Of a stretch of DNA of 37,093 bases, positions 1-8,339 are shown piece by piece. This DNA is from Planctomycetota bacterium (GTDB lineage: Bacteria > Planctomycetota > UBA1135 > GCA-002686595). How positions within the stretch are numbered: the stretch's first letter is position 1; each line of letters begins with the position of its first letter. Under the pieces are notes generated by a model. That model was given only the letters and a program-made list of their open reading frames with translations. It had not been told where the DNA came from and made no database searches. The stretch spans positions 26,534 through 63,626 of the forward strand of contig NYXZ01000009.1 in assembly GCA_002686595.1 (NCBI GenBank), read 5' to 3'. The translations under genes were made by a program, and so were the position numbers.

Positions 1-2
1 TT

Positions 3-1244
3 CCAGCCAGTCAATCCGTACCGCGCCTCAGCAAGGCCTACTTCGTTCTACTCCTGATGCTGGAGGTTGGCATCACCGGTGTGTTTGTCTCCCTGGACTA
101 CTTCCTCTTCTACGTGTTCTGGGAAATCATGCTGTTGCCGATGTACTTCCTGATCGGCATCTGGGGCGGCCCCAGGAGGGAGTATGCGGCGATCAAGTTC
201 TTCCTCTACACCTTGGCCGGTTCGGTCTTGATGCTCGTCGCGATCATTGCCCTGCGGCTCGATAGCGACACCTTCGCCATCCCCGACCTGGTGAATGCGG
301 CGGCCGGTGGACAGCTCAACGGCAGCAGCATCTCCGCTGGTTGGGACGGAGTGCTGATGGGCATGAAGTTCACTACCTGGGTCTTCTGGTTCCTGTTCAT
401 CGGCTTCGCCATCAAGGTTCCGGTCTTCCCCTTCCATACCTGGCTGCCGGATGCACACGTACAGGCGCCAACGCCGATCTCGGTGATCCTGGCCGGCATC
501 CTGCTGAAACTGGGTGGCTATGGCATGTTGCGCGGGTTGTTCCCCATCGTGCCGGAGGCCTATCACACATTCGCCTATTCCCTGGGCGTGCTGGGAGTGA
601 TCTCCATCGTCTATGGCGCCTATGTGGCCCTGGGGCAGAGCGACTTCAAGCGCATGGTGGCTTACAGTTCGGTCAGTCACATGGGCTTTGTGCTCCTGGG
701 CTTTGCCGCCTTCACGGAGTGGGGCATGAACGGTGCCGCGCTCCAAATGTTCAACCATGGCACTTCCTCCGCCGCCTGCTTCCTCGTGGTGGGGGTCATT
801 TACGACCGCGCTCACCACCGAGACCTGAATGGCTTTGGCGGCCTGGCCCAACCCATGCCGCGCTATTGGGCGCTGACTACCGTGGCCTTCTTCGCTTCGC
901 TGGGCCTGCCGGGCATGGCTGGGTTCGTGTCGGAGGCCATGACTCTGGTGGGCTCCTACAGTTCAGCTGACCCGCGCTTCCGCACTCTGGTGCTGATCTC
1001 AGTGGTCGGTGTGGTCTTGACCGCCGCCTACCTCTTGTGGGCCATGCAGCGCGTCTTCCTGGGCAAGCTCAACGAAAAGTACAAGGACTTCTCTGACATC
1101 AATGCGCGCGAGGTGCTGTGCCAGGCTCCGCTGCTGTTCCTCTGCATCATCTTGGGGATCCTGCCCTTCCTGTTGCTCGACTGGATGGATGCCAGCGTCG
1201 TCAACCTCCTGGAAACCCTCAAAGCGGCCGTCGGCCAGGGCTAG
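3..1244 (+). CDS. nuoM: NADH-quinone oxidoreductase subunit M (5' end missing)
   Basis: Antiporter-like membrane subunit of respiratory complex I (NDH-1), which couples NADH:quinone electron transfer to proton pumping in the inner membrane. The frame is open from the window edge, and the residues before the first Met continue the family sequence, so the N-terminal roughly 100-150 residues lie outside the window. Seen: the family block FYVFWEIMLLPMYFLIGIWG near the start. The central FHTWLPDAHVQAPTPISVIL is followed by LLKLGGYGM, which holds the conserved transmembrane Lys. Many hydrophobic helices follow to the C-terminus. nuoN starts 6 bases after the stop, as in standard nuo operons. Confidence is high; only the true start is unknown. 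Confidence 0.96.
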   Translation, partial: PASQSVPRLSKAYFVLLLMLEVGITGVFVSLDYFLFYVFWEIMLLPMYFLIGIWGGPRREYAAIKFFLYTLAGSVLMLVAIIALRLDSDTFAIPDLVNAAAGGQLNGSSISAGWDGVLMGMKFTTWVFWFLFIGFAIKVPVFPFHTWLPDAHVQAPTPISVILAGILLKLGGYGMLRGLFPIVPEAYHTFAYSLGVLGVISIVYGAYVALGQSDFKRMVAYSSVSHMGFVLLGFAAFTEWGMNGAALQMFNHGTSSAACFLVVGVIYDRAHHRDLNGFGGLAQPMPRYWALTTVAFFASLGLPGMAGFVSEAMTLVGSYSSADPRFRTLVLISVVGVVLTAAYLLWAMQRVFLGKLNEKYKDFSDINAREVLCQAPLLFLCIILGILPFLLLDWMDASVVNLLETLKAAVGQG

Positions 1245-1250
1245 TACACC

Positions 1251-2717
1251 GTGGACGGATACCTAGCCGGCCTGAGGGCCATCACCCCCGAGCTGACTCT
1301 GACGGGCCTGGCCCTCTTGGTGCTGGTCTATGACCTGCTGAAGAAGGGACGCGACTCGGCCCAGGTCGGGATCATCACCCTCGTGGGCCTCGGCGTGGTA
1401 GCCGTGCAACTCTTGGGAAGTTATGGCGCCCAGCCGCAGCAAGTGCTCGGCATGGTGACAGTTGACGCCTTCGCCGGCTTCTTCAAACTCTTCACCGTGG
1501 GCTCACTGGTGGTCGTAACCATATTCGTGCTGGCTGACCGCAATGAGCGCCGCCACGGAACCGGCGAGTACTACTTCCTGCTCCTGGGCGCGGCTATCGG
1601 CATCTTCTTCATGGTGGGGACGACCAACCTGCTGTTGCTGATGCTCGGCTTGGAGCTGCTCTCGCTGGCCAGTTACTCACTGGCGGGGTTCCACAAGGGC
1701 GACCGCGCCTCGGCCGAGGCCGCCCTGAAATACGTGATCTTCGGCGGGCTCTCGGCGGGCATCATGCTCTACGGCATCAGCCTGCTCTACGGGCTTACTG
1801 GGTCCCTCGATCTGGGAGAGATGGCCCGCGGCGAGCAGTTGGCCCAGCAATTGACAAACAACCCCACACCCGTGGCCATCGCCATTCTCTTGGTGCTGGC
1901 AGGGTTCGCCTACAAGGTCTCGGTGGTGCCATTCCACTTCTGGACGCCGGATGTCTACGAAGGCGCCCCAACCCCGGTCACGACCTTCCTGGCCGTGGCC
2001 TCCAAGGCGGCTGGTTTTGGAGCCCTCCTGCGCTTCATTCAGGTCCTGTTCATGTCCGATGGAGTGCGCGAGGCCGTTGTGAGTTACGGGGAACGCATCG
2101 GTCTCCTGTTGGCCATTCTGGCGGCTGTGACCATGACCCTCGGCAACCTGGGCGCCTTGCGGCAGAGCAGCGTCAAACGCATGTTGGCCTACTCGTCCAT
2201 CGCTCACGCGGGTTACCTCCTGATGGGCTTGGCGACCATGGAGAGCGCCGGCTTCCAAGCGGCCATGTTCTACCTCGCGGCCTATTACTTCATGAACTTG
2301 GGCGCCTTTGGTTTCCTGCTCTACTTCGAGGGAGTTACCGGCAGCGATACCTACGAGAGTCTCAAGGGACTCGGCTGGAAGGCGCCGCTCGTTTCGGTCG
2401 CCATGGTTGTTTTCCTGGTCAGCCTGACCGGCCTCCCGCCGACGGTTGGCTTCTACGGCAAGTATCTACTCTTCCAAGAGGCCATCGGCGGCGGCTTCGC
2501 CTGGCTGGCGGTGGTGGCGGGGATCAACAGCGTGATCAGCCTCTTCTACTACATGCGAGTGGCCAAGATGCTTTTCCTGGCTGCACCGGCGGAGGAGAAC
2601 CCCGCGCCCCAGGTTGCCTTTACCGGACTGGTGGCTGGCCTGGGCGCCTTGACGGTCCTGTTCGGGATCTACACATCCCCAATCCAGGACTGGGTGCGCG
2701 CCAGCTTCGGCGGCTAG
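1251..2717 (+). CDS. nuoN: NADH-quinone oxidoreductase subunit N
   Basis: Antiporter-like proton-channel subunit of complex I, 488 residues, about the usual family length. It starts with GTG 6 bases after the nuoM stop; no better start is visible and the tight spacing suggests translational coupling. Seen: about 14 hydrophobic helices. The hallmark VVPFHFWTPDVYEGAPTPVT is followed by FLAVASKAAGF with the conserved Lys, and RMLAYSSIAHAGY is the usual late-helix motif. It is the last gene of the nuo operon here: the next gene is convergent and a hairpin covers the stop codon. No signs of damage. Confidence 0.97.
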   Translation: MDGYLAGLRAITPELTLTGLALLVLVYDLLKKGRDSAQVGIITLVGLGVVAVQLLGSYGAQPQQVLGMVTVDAFAGFFKLFTVGSLVVVTIFVLADRNERRHGTGEYYFLLLGAAIGIFFMVGTTNLLLLMLGLELLSLASYSLAGFHKGDRASAEAALKYVIFGGLSAGIMLYGISLLYGLTGSLDLGEMARGEQLAQQLTNNPTPVAIAILLVLAGFAYKVSVVPFHFWTPDVYEGAPTPVTTFLAVASKAAGFGALLRFIQVLFMSDGVREAVVSYGERIGLLLAILAAVTMTLGNLGALRQSSVKRMLAYSSIAHAGYLLMGLATMESAGFQAAMFYLAAYYFMNLGAFGFLLYFEGVTGSDTYESLKGLGWKAPLVSVAMVVFLVSLTGLPPTVGFYGKYLLFQEAIGGGFAWLAVVAGINSVISLFYYMRVAKMLFLAAPAEENPAPQVAFTGLVAGLGALTVLFGIYTSPIQDWVRASFGG

Positions 2718-2729
2718 GAGCCCGCCGAA
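2706..2729 (+). terminator. Hairpin at the nuoN stop, between convergent genes
   Basis: TTCGGCGG (2706-2713) pairs perfectly with CCGCCGAA (2722-2729) across an 8-base loop that contains the nuoN stop codon. No clear T-run follows on either strand, so this is a candidate bidirectional terminator between nuoN and the convergent methyltransferase, judged by stem and position only. Confidence 0.42.
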
Positions 2730-2749
2730 GAGCTTCCTGCTGCGGATTC

Positions 2750-3442
2750 CTAGGCCGGCTTAGCGGCGCGAATCCAAAGGCTGCCCGCTTCATGGGCGGC
2801 GACGCGGGCGGCCCAGTCGGGGAAGCAGTCGCCGGGCTCGAAGGCCGCTTCGTCACCAGGCCCGCGTGAGTCAATGACTCGCTTCGTGGCAATGTCCACA
2901 AAGCCAGCGGCTGCAAATGCGGCGCGCCACTCTTCCTCGCTCTTGAGGTTGAGGGCCAGGCCCAATGCCTCTGACCAACCGTGGGTGGCCTCGGCTTCTC
3001 CGTAGAAGTCCAGCACGATATCAGCGCTGCCCCCGGGTTTTAGGATGCGCAGCATTTCCGCCAGGGTTTGGTCGAGATCAACGGCGTAGTACAGAGCTTC
3101 CATGGAGAAGACGCGGTCAAAGCGTGCGTCCGGCAGATCAAGGGCCTCGAACTTGCCCACCTCATAGCGCGCGCGGATCGTGTAGCAGTGCAGTTCCTCG
3201 GCCCTGGCTATCATCTCCCGCGAGGCATCGACACCCACGGCCCCGGCCCCCGGGGCGACCTGGCCGAGAATGCGTGTGGCCCACCCGTTGCCGCAACCGA
3301 GGTCGAGGATCTGGTGTCCGGGCCGGATGTCCATTTGGTCGATGACCTGGCGCGCCACATCCCCGTGGCCCGTTTCCATGCCGGCGTCGCGGCCCTCCTG
3401 GGCCCACTTGTCGAATGTCAGTGCGATTGCTTCGTGTGTCAT
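2750..3442 (-). CDS. Class I SAM-dependent methyltransferase
   Basis: Predicted cytoplasmic methyltransferase of about 230 residues. Seen: SAM-binding motif I as ILDLGCGNGWATRIL, followed by VGVDASREMI (acidic residue at the end of strand 2) and later LPDARFDRVFSMEALYYAVD, the usual motif IV/V region of Methyltransf_11/25-type enzymes. The start ATG (3442-3440) overlaps the stop of the upstream glycosyltransferase as ATGA, so the two are probably translationally coupled. A longer in-frame start exists upstream but would run deep into the glycosyltransferase. The substrate is unknown. Pairing with a glycosyltransferase could suggest glycan or lipid modification, but sequences of this type also act on small molecules. 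Confidence 0.88.
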   Translation of the reverse strand: MTHEAIALTFDKWAQEGRDAGMETGHGDVARQVIDQMDIRPGHQILDLGCGNGWATRILGQVAPGAGAVGVDASREMIARAEELHCYTIRARYEVGKFEALDLPDARFDRVFSMEALYYAVDLDQTLAEMLRILKPGGSADIVLDFYGEAEATHGWSEALGLALNLKSEEEWRAAFAAAGFVDIATKRVIDSRGPGDEAAFEPGDCFPDWAARVAAHEAGSLWIRAAKPA

Positions 3443-4629
3443 TTGAGCTTGTGTGCCTCTTGGGCTTGGTCGAGAATATGGTCGAGGGGGGCGAAGACCT
3501 GTTCCCAATCGTAGTTTTCTTCCACGAAACGACGGGCCCGTTTTCCCAGGTTTTGGGCAGCTTCCCGGTCCTTGAGCAGGCCGCAGATAGCCTGGGCCAT
3601 GGCTCCCGCGTCATCGGCCACGAGGTAGTCCTCGCCCGCCTGGCCTTCGACGCCCTGGCTGGCGGTTGTCGTGGAGACAACGGGCAAGCCCATGGCCATG
3701 GCCTCGAGAACCTTGTTTTGAATGCCACGGGCGATGCGAATGGGGGCCACCGCCACGCTGGCCCGGGCCAGCCAGTCAGCCGTTGAGTCGACGAAGCCTG
3801 TGACGGTGACGCCTGGGGCTTGGGCCAGGTGCTGCACCTCCGCGGTCGGCTTGGAGCCGACGATGGAGAAGCGCACAGCGGGTATTTCCTGCCGGATGAG
3901 GGGCAGGACATCGCTGACGAAGAAGCGACAGGCGTCCACATTGGGGAGGTAATCCATCACGCCGGTGAAGACGAGGTGATTGTCTTCCCGCAGTTCCGGT
4001 CGCGGAGCAAAGAGGCCGAGGTCCACGCCATTGCGCAGGGTGACGGCCGGAGCCCCGGGGATCAGGTCCCGGAAGATCCGCTCCTCAAGGGGCGTGACAA
4101 AGACATTCTGCTCGACGGCCGCGGCCAGGCGCTGCTCAAAGGAGAAGAGCGTGCGCCACTCGCGGCGGTAGACCCAGGACATGGGAAAGGTCCTGGTCTC
4201 TGAATACTGGCGCCATTTATCGGAGTCCAGTTCTGCGAAATGCATGATTCGGGGCACCTGACAAAACGGCAACATGAACGCCCCCATAGAGGAAGAAAAG
4301 GCGTAGATAAGGTCTGCCCAGGCCACGGCCTCCTTTGTCAGGGCCGCCATCTTTGAGGATCCGAAAACCCCCAGGGTCAGGGGTTTCCCGGTGGCCAAGA
4401 GCGGCAAGGAGAGGATGCGCCGGAAGGTGCCATGATGGGGCACAGCGGTGGTCGGGTAGCCCATCTCCGTCAGCTCCTCCGCGGCCCGGAGGTCTTCCTC
4501 GTCATGGGCGAAGGCCAGGCAGCGCACAGAGTGGGTGCGCCCCATGTGTTTCAGGAGGCGCCAGGTGGAGATCTTGTCCCCTCGATTGGGAGGGTAGGGG
4601 ACGCGTTGGGCGAGGAAGAGGATGCGCAC
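3439..4629 (-). CDS. Glycosyltransferase, TIGR03087-like (PEP-CTERM/exosortase-associated type)
   Basis: GT-B fold, family 4-like sugar transferase of 396 residues, probably acting at the cytoplasmic face of the membrane in exopolysaccharide or glycoconjugate synthesis. Seen: N-terminal MRILFLAQRVPYPPNRGDKI, the AELDSDKWRQYS block, NGVDLGLFAP, LVFTGVMDYLPNVDA, and the C-terminal donor-site region IARGIQNKVLEAMAMGLPVV. These blocks resemble the family I know as TIGR03087, often found with exosortase EpsH/XrtA loci. No exosortase or PEP-CTERM substrate is visible in this window, so the link is by family only. The start codon is GTG (4629-4627). It overlaps the downstream methyltransferase by 4 bases. 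123 bases separate it from the helicase upstream, so it may be co-transcribed with it. Confidence 0.86.
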   Translation of the reverse strand: MRILFLAQRVPYPPNRGDKISTWRLLKHMGRTHSVRCLAFAHDEEDLRAAEELTEMGYPTTAVPHHGTFRRILSLPLLATGKPLTLGVFGSSKMAALTKEAVAWADLIYAFSSSMGAFMLPFCQVPRIMHFAELDSDKWRQYSETRTFPMSWVYRREWRTLFSFEQRLAAAVEQNVFVTPLEERIFRDLIPGAPAVTLRNGVDLGLFAPRPELREDNHLVFTGVMDYLPNVDACRFFVSDVLPLIRQEIPAVRFSIVGSKPTAEVQHLAQAPGVTVTGFVDSTADWLARASVAVAPIRIARGIQNKVLEAMAMGLPVVSTTTASQGVEGQAGEDYLVADDAGAMAQAICGLLKDREAAQNLGKRARRFVEENYDWEQVFAPLDHILDQAQEAHKLK

Positions 4630-4752
4630 GGCTGGTCCGGTGGTCAGGTGTCTTGGGATAACTGCGGCCGGGGCAGGGGAGCCGTCACCGAGAGTCTACG
4701 CATTCATGCGCGGGAGCCGTAGCAGGTGCTTTCTTGCAGCGGCAATGAAGCC

Positions 4753-7700
4753 TCAGGGGAAAGCCGGTTCACGGGGGGCTTCCTCGTCTCGGAAGGAGGC
4801 GGTCAAGCCCCGCCGTTTGACCTCAGCCAACATCTCCATATGGGCCAGGGCCTCGTGCACGCAGTGGTCCGTGTCTCCCCGCACCAGCCGGGCGCCCCCT
4901 TCGTCAGGGTCTCCAGCGGCCTGGGCCAGGGGCAGTTCCGCGAGAAAGGAACGGTGGCGGGGCTCTAGCACACGGTTGTCGAGGATGAAGACACAGCCCC
5001 GATCGGTGACGCGGCGCATCAGGCGTCCGAAGCCCTGGCGAAACTTGGAGAGACAGCGCGGCATGTAGATCTGCCGGCCCTGTTCGCCGGGTCCGAGGGC
5101 GGCGCGCTGGGCGTGGTGGTAGGCGTCGGGCACGCCATAGGGCAGCCGCACGATGATCAGGTACTCGAGTGTTTCGCCTGGGAAGTCAGCCCCATACCAG
5201 AAGGTGTCCACTCCCAGCAAAATCGAATCCGCCCGGGCCCGGAAGCGCTCGGAGAGTTCCTCTTTGGATGAGCCCTCCATGTTTTGGTGCCAGAGCGGAA
5301 TGTGTCGGGCGCGGAAGAACCCTTCGAGCCGCGTACCGACTTCCGCCACATCGGCGGCATTGGTGAACAGCACCAACATGCGCCCGCGGGTGCGCTCTCC
5401 CAGGTGGGCGATGAAGCGGCGCGTGTAGTCGAGGAAGGCGGCCTTGTCCCGTGTGATGGAGGGCACATCGCGCGGGACGGCGAGCAGCGTGCGTGAGTAA
5501 TCGAAGACCTCGGGAGCGCGAAAGGCCTCGACGCGACAGGGGCTGCGCTCATCATCGGCCTTGGGGTGCGCGGCGCGTTCGAGTCCGAGGTAGGCCCGGG
5601 CGGATTCGAAGCCACCGCGCAGGTAGGTTGTGGCGGACAGAAAGACAGCCCCTTCGAGCTGGGGATAGTAGTTGCTGCCCAGGTATTCGTTGGGCAACAG
5701 GATGCGGGCGGCGAGGCCTGTTTGGCCGCGGAAGTCATCGACCACGTCGTAGTAGGTGCTCGCGCTGAAGGCCGGCCGCCCCTCTTGCAAGGGCAGCCAC
5801 TTCTCCGCGACTCCCATGGCGTCCGAGAGGTCCACGCGGATCAGGTCCAGGGAACGCCGCAGGCGAGGTATGCCGCGCAGGGGCAGGTCTTCGAGGAGCT
5901 CAACCAAGTCGCACAGACCGGCATGTAGCAGGGAGCCGGCGTTGGTCAGTTGTTGGCGGGCGAGCAGCAGGGGGCGGGCCTCGTCGGAAAGTGCGTACTC
6001 TCGCAAGAGCGAATGTTCATCGGATTCGTCCCGCCCGCGGCGCTCGGCTGAACGCCAACGGCGGAAGTCGCCAACGGCTTCCTCCAATTGTTCGATTGCA
6101 TTGCTAAGGGCATCCCAGTCACTCAAACATGAACAGAGTGTCTGGTGCGGGCGAGTCTCTGGAGTGAGCACGCGCTGCAGCCGATCGAGGACCGCGCCGC
6201 GCCGACGGCCTGCTGACCCGCCAGCGCGCAGGCGCTTCAGGGGAGCGCGCAGTTCCGGGAAGGAAAGCGAACTGCTCCAGGCGTCGTGGGCCTGGTCGTG
6301 CAGGTGTTCGCACTCGTCGAAGATCAGGTGCTTGAAGAAATCCTGTCGAGCCAGCACCAGGGATTGGTTGGTGATAACCACGTGGCTGCGCTCGGCACGC
6401 AGGCGGGCTTGGGTTGCGGCGCAGGTGCGGCGGTCGTCGGCATGGGAACAACAGCCGGTCCGGGCGCGCACCTGGCGCATCAGTCTGAGAAAGGTGGAGC
6501 GGTAGGAGCTGGCAGCGTCCAGGAACAGCGGTAGCCGGCGCGGCAAGCGGTCCAGATCTCCGTCCACATCGGTCAGGGCGAAGACGGCCAGTTGTGTCCA
6601 CGCCAGCCAGAGTTCGCCGTTGTCCTCATCCACATCCGGTTGATGCAGGCGCAGGGAGCGCCAGCAGAGGTAGTTCTCACGCCCCTTCAGCAGGCTGATG
6701 CGATAGCCGTCCTCCCCCGCAGGTGGCTGGCCGGCTCGTGCCAGGGCGCGCAGGGCCAGGGGCACTTCGCGGTCCATGGCTTGTTCTTGCAGGGCGCGGG
6801 TGTAGGTGGCGATGCCGAGGCGCATGCCGTGGCGACGGGCCCAGAGCAGGGCGGGCACCAGGTAGGCCAGGGTCTTGCCCGTGCCGGTGGGGGCGTGGAT
6901 CAGCAGCAGCTGCTGGCCTGCTAGGCCCCCGGCAACTTCGCGGGCCACACTGTGCTGGCTGGCGCGATAGCAGTCGCTGGGGCGCGCTCCAGTGTCAGCA
7001 GCGAAAAGCGCAGGCAGGTGAACGGAGAAGACATCTTCGAGGACTTCACGATCCTCCATGGGAAAGGGCGTGTCGTCCTCGCTGCGCGGGGGCAGGGGCT
7101 GGCCGCGCAGCCAGTGGGCGCGGTTCTCCGCCACACGCGGCCTCACCGTGGCCAACATGGCGTCCGTGGGGATTGGTGCGGCTGTCAGTTGGAGAGCGCC
7201 GCTCTTTGGGTCTACCGCCCGCAGGGCCGGATGGAGCGGAAAGAGGCCGCCGGTGCTGTGGGCCCAGAGCCGAGGTTGGTCTAGGAGTCCAAGAATCGTC
7301 CGCAGGAGTGAGCCCCCGTCATCGCCGGCGGCCTCGAGTCCAGCGGCGGCTGCCAGGTAGCCGCTTGCGGCCACTTGGCGCAGCCCTTCACCGAGCTCTA
7401 GGAAGCGGCCCAGCAACTCCCCCAGAGCCGCCCGCAGGTGGTCAGGGTGCAGGGCCAGGGGGCTGGGGGCCTCGCTTTTCAGGTCGACGAGCTGTCCCAC
7501 CAGGGCCGCCCCGCGCTGGGCCAAGCGTCCCGGCAACAGCAAGCCAGCTACCGCGTCAATGCCAATGGGATGGGGCAACACTCCACCCGGAGAGCCCAGG
7601 TGAACCTCCCAGGCGCGGAAAACATCCGCCTGGGGAACGATGCGAGGCCGATCGCCGAGAAACTCCAGGAACTCCTGCCAGGCCTTGTCCACCGCCGCGC

Positions 7701-7929
7701 CCTGCTCCAGATCCCGGCCGGTCAGGCCGAACTCCCGCACCATGCGGGCCGTGGCGTGGTTCTCCTCCGGGAAGGGATTGCAGATGCGGTCGAAGGCCTC
7801 CCAACCTCCGCCGGTGGCGTCCGGCCGCAGGGCCAGCAGGCGAAAAACCCCGTCCCGGGCAGTATCGGCGCCGGTGGCCCACAGGGCGCAGAAGACCGGG
7901 GCTTGGGTGGCATTTCGGGAAGTGGGCAT
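4753..7929 (-). CDS. DinG-like Fe-S superfamily 2 helicase with degenerate exonuclease-like N-terminus
   Basis: ATP-dependent DNA helicase of the DinG/XPD type, 1058 residues from ATG 7929. Seen: Walker A HAPTGTGKT near residue 350. Candidate Fe-S cysteines are in ENYLCW (about 421) and GCCSHADDRRTC (about 488-497). Motif II is DECEH near 539 (DEAH-like, with C replacing A), preceded by VVITNQSL. Motif VI is QGFGRLMRR near 968. Residues about 10-180 resemble a DnaQ-type 3'-5' exonuclease fold, but the DxE of motif I is replaced (CALWATGAD where families show DxETTG), so nuclease activity is probably lost. The frame stays open upstream, but the family-like sequence begins at MPTSRN, and a -10-like TCTAAT (7939-7944) sits 9 bases before this ATG. 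Likely role: repair or resolution of unusual DNA structures. Confidence 0.88.
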   Translation of the reverse strand: MPTSRNATQAPVFCALWATGADTARDGVFRLLALRPDATGGGWEAFDRICNPFPEENHATARMVREFGLTGRDLEQGAAVDKAWQEFLEFLGDRPRIVPQADVFRAWEVHLGSPGGVLPHPIGIDAVAGLLLPGRLAQRGAALVGQLVDLKSEAPSPLALHPDHLRAALGELLGRFLELGEGLRQVAASGYLAAAAGLEAAGDDGGSLLRTILGLLDQPRLWAHSTGGLFPLHPALRAVDPKSGALQLTAAPIPTDAMLATVRPRVAENRAHWLRGQPLPPRSEDDTPFPMEDREVLEDVFSVHLPALFAADTGARPSDCYRASQHSVAREVAGGLAGQQLLLIHAPTGTGKTLAYLVPALLWARRHGMRLGIATYTRALQEQAMDREVPLALRALARAGQPPAGEDGYRISLLKGRENYLCWRSLRLHQPDVDEDNGELWLAWTQLAVFALTDVDGDLDRLPRRLPLFLDAASSYRSTFLRLMRQVRARTGCCSHADDRRTCAATQARLRAERSHVVITNQSLVLARQDFFKHLIFDECEHLHDQAHDAWSSSLSFPELRAPLKRLRAGGSAGRRRGAVLDRLQRVLTPETRPHQTLCSCLSDWDALSNAIEQLEEAVGDFRRWRSAERRGRDESDEHSLLREYALSDEARPLLLARQQLTNAGSLLHAGLCDLVELLEDLPLRGIPRLRRSLDLIRVDLSDAMGVAEKWLPLQEGRPAFSASTYYDVVDDFRGQTGLAARILLPNEYLGSNYYPQLEGAVFLSATTYLRGGFESARAYLGLERAAHPKADDERSPCRVEAFRAPEVFDYSRTLLAVPRDVPSITRDKAAFLDYTRRFIAHLGERTRGRMLVLFTNAADVAEVGTRLEGFFRARHIPLWHQNMEGSSKEELSERFRARADSILLGVDTFWYGADFPGETLEYLIIVRLPYGVPDAYHHAQRAALGPGEQGRQIYMPRCLSKFRQGFGRLMRRVTDRGCVFILDNRVLEPRHRSFLAELPLAQAAGDPDEGGARLVRGDTDHCVHEALAHMEMLAEVKRRGLTASFRDEEAPREPAFP

Positions 7930-8339
7930 GGACGGCCTATTAGATAGGAGGACTGCGCCGACGGCCATGCGGTTGCACCTGTCTCGGAAACAACAGGGCG
8001 CGCCACTCTTCACCGCTGGAATCTCACCCCTGCCCGGGCAGGAATCGTCCAGATACTGGCCAGCAGGGGGCTTAGTTGCCCTAACCCGTTGCCAGCACAA
8101 GATGTATGGCTTCCTGGGCGTCGCCTGGCGGCGACGTTCAGACCGGGCCGCGTTAGCGGCGTAAGTGATTGTCGGAAAAGGAGCTAGGGCCGCCTCGCGC
8201 GCGCGCGGCCAGGGGCGGGGGGCAGGGATCTCCTCTGGCGGGGTGCCCCTTGACTGTCCTGAATCGATGCCTATGAATGGCCCGCCCTCGCCACCCGCGG
8301 CCGATGAACTCGAACGGAAGGGGAACGCGAGCAAGCACA
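7930..8339. other. Divergent intergenic region between helicase and topA
   Basis: 410 bases with no supported gene. It holds the helicase promoter candidate on the minus strand (TCTAAT 7939-7944 with a weak upstream TGGCCG 17 bases away). It also holds a sigma70-like promoter for topA on the plus strand, and a perfect 14-base palindrome, CCTGCCCGGGCAGG, at 8028-8041. The palindrome could be an operator or a hairpin; nothing else ties it to regulation. Confidence 0.5.
8250..8277 (+). promoter_or_regulatory. Sigma70-like promoter of topA
   Basis: TTGACT (8250-8255), a 16-base spacer and TATGAA (8272-8277). It would start transcription near 8284, leaving a leader of about 55 bases before ATG 8340. 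The in-frame ATG at 8277 overlaps the -10 box, so it cannot be the start of a transcript made here. Confidence 0.55.

Noticed and set aside
6723-7943. 406-codon plus-strand frame opposite the helicase
   Set aside because: The translation is Arg/Gly/Pro-rich with no domain; the helicase motifs on the other strand are clear.
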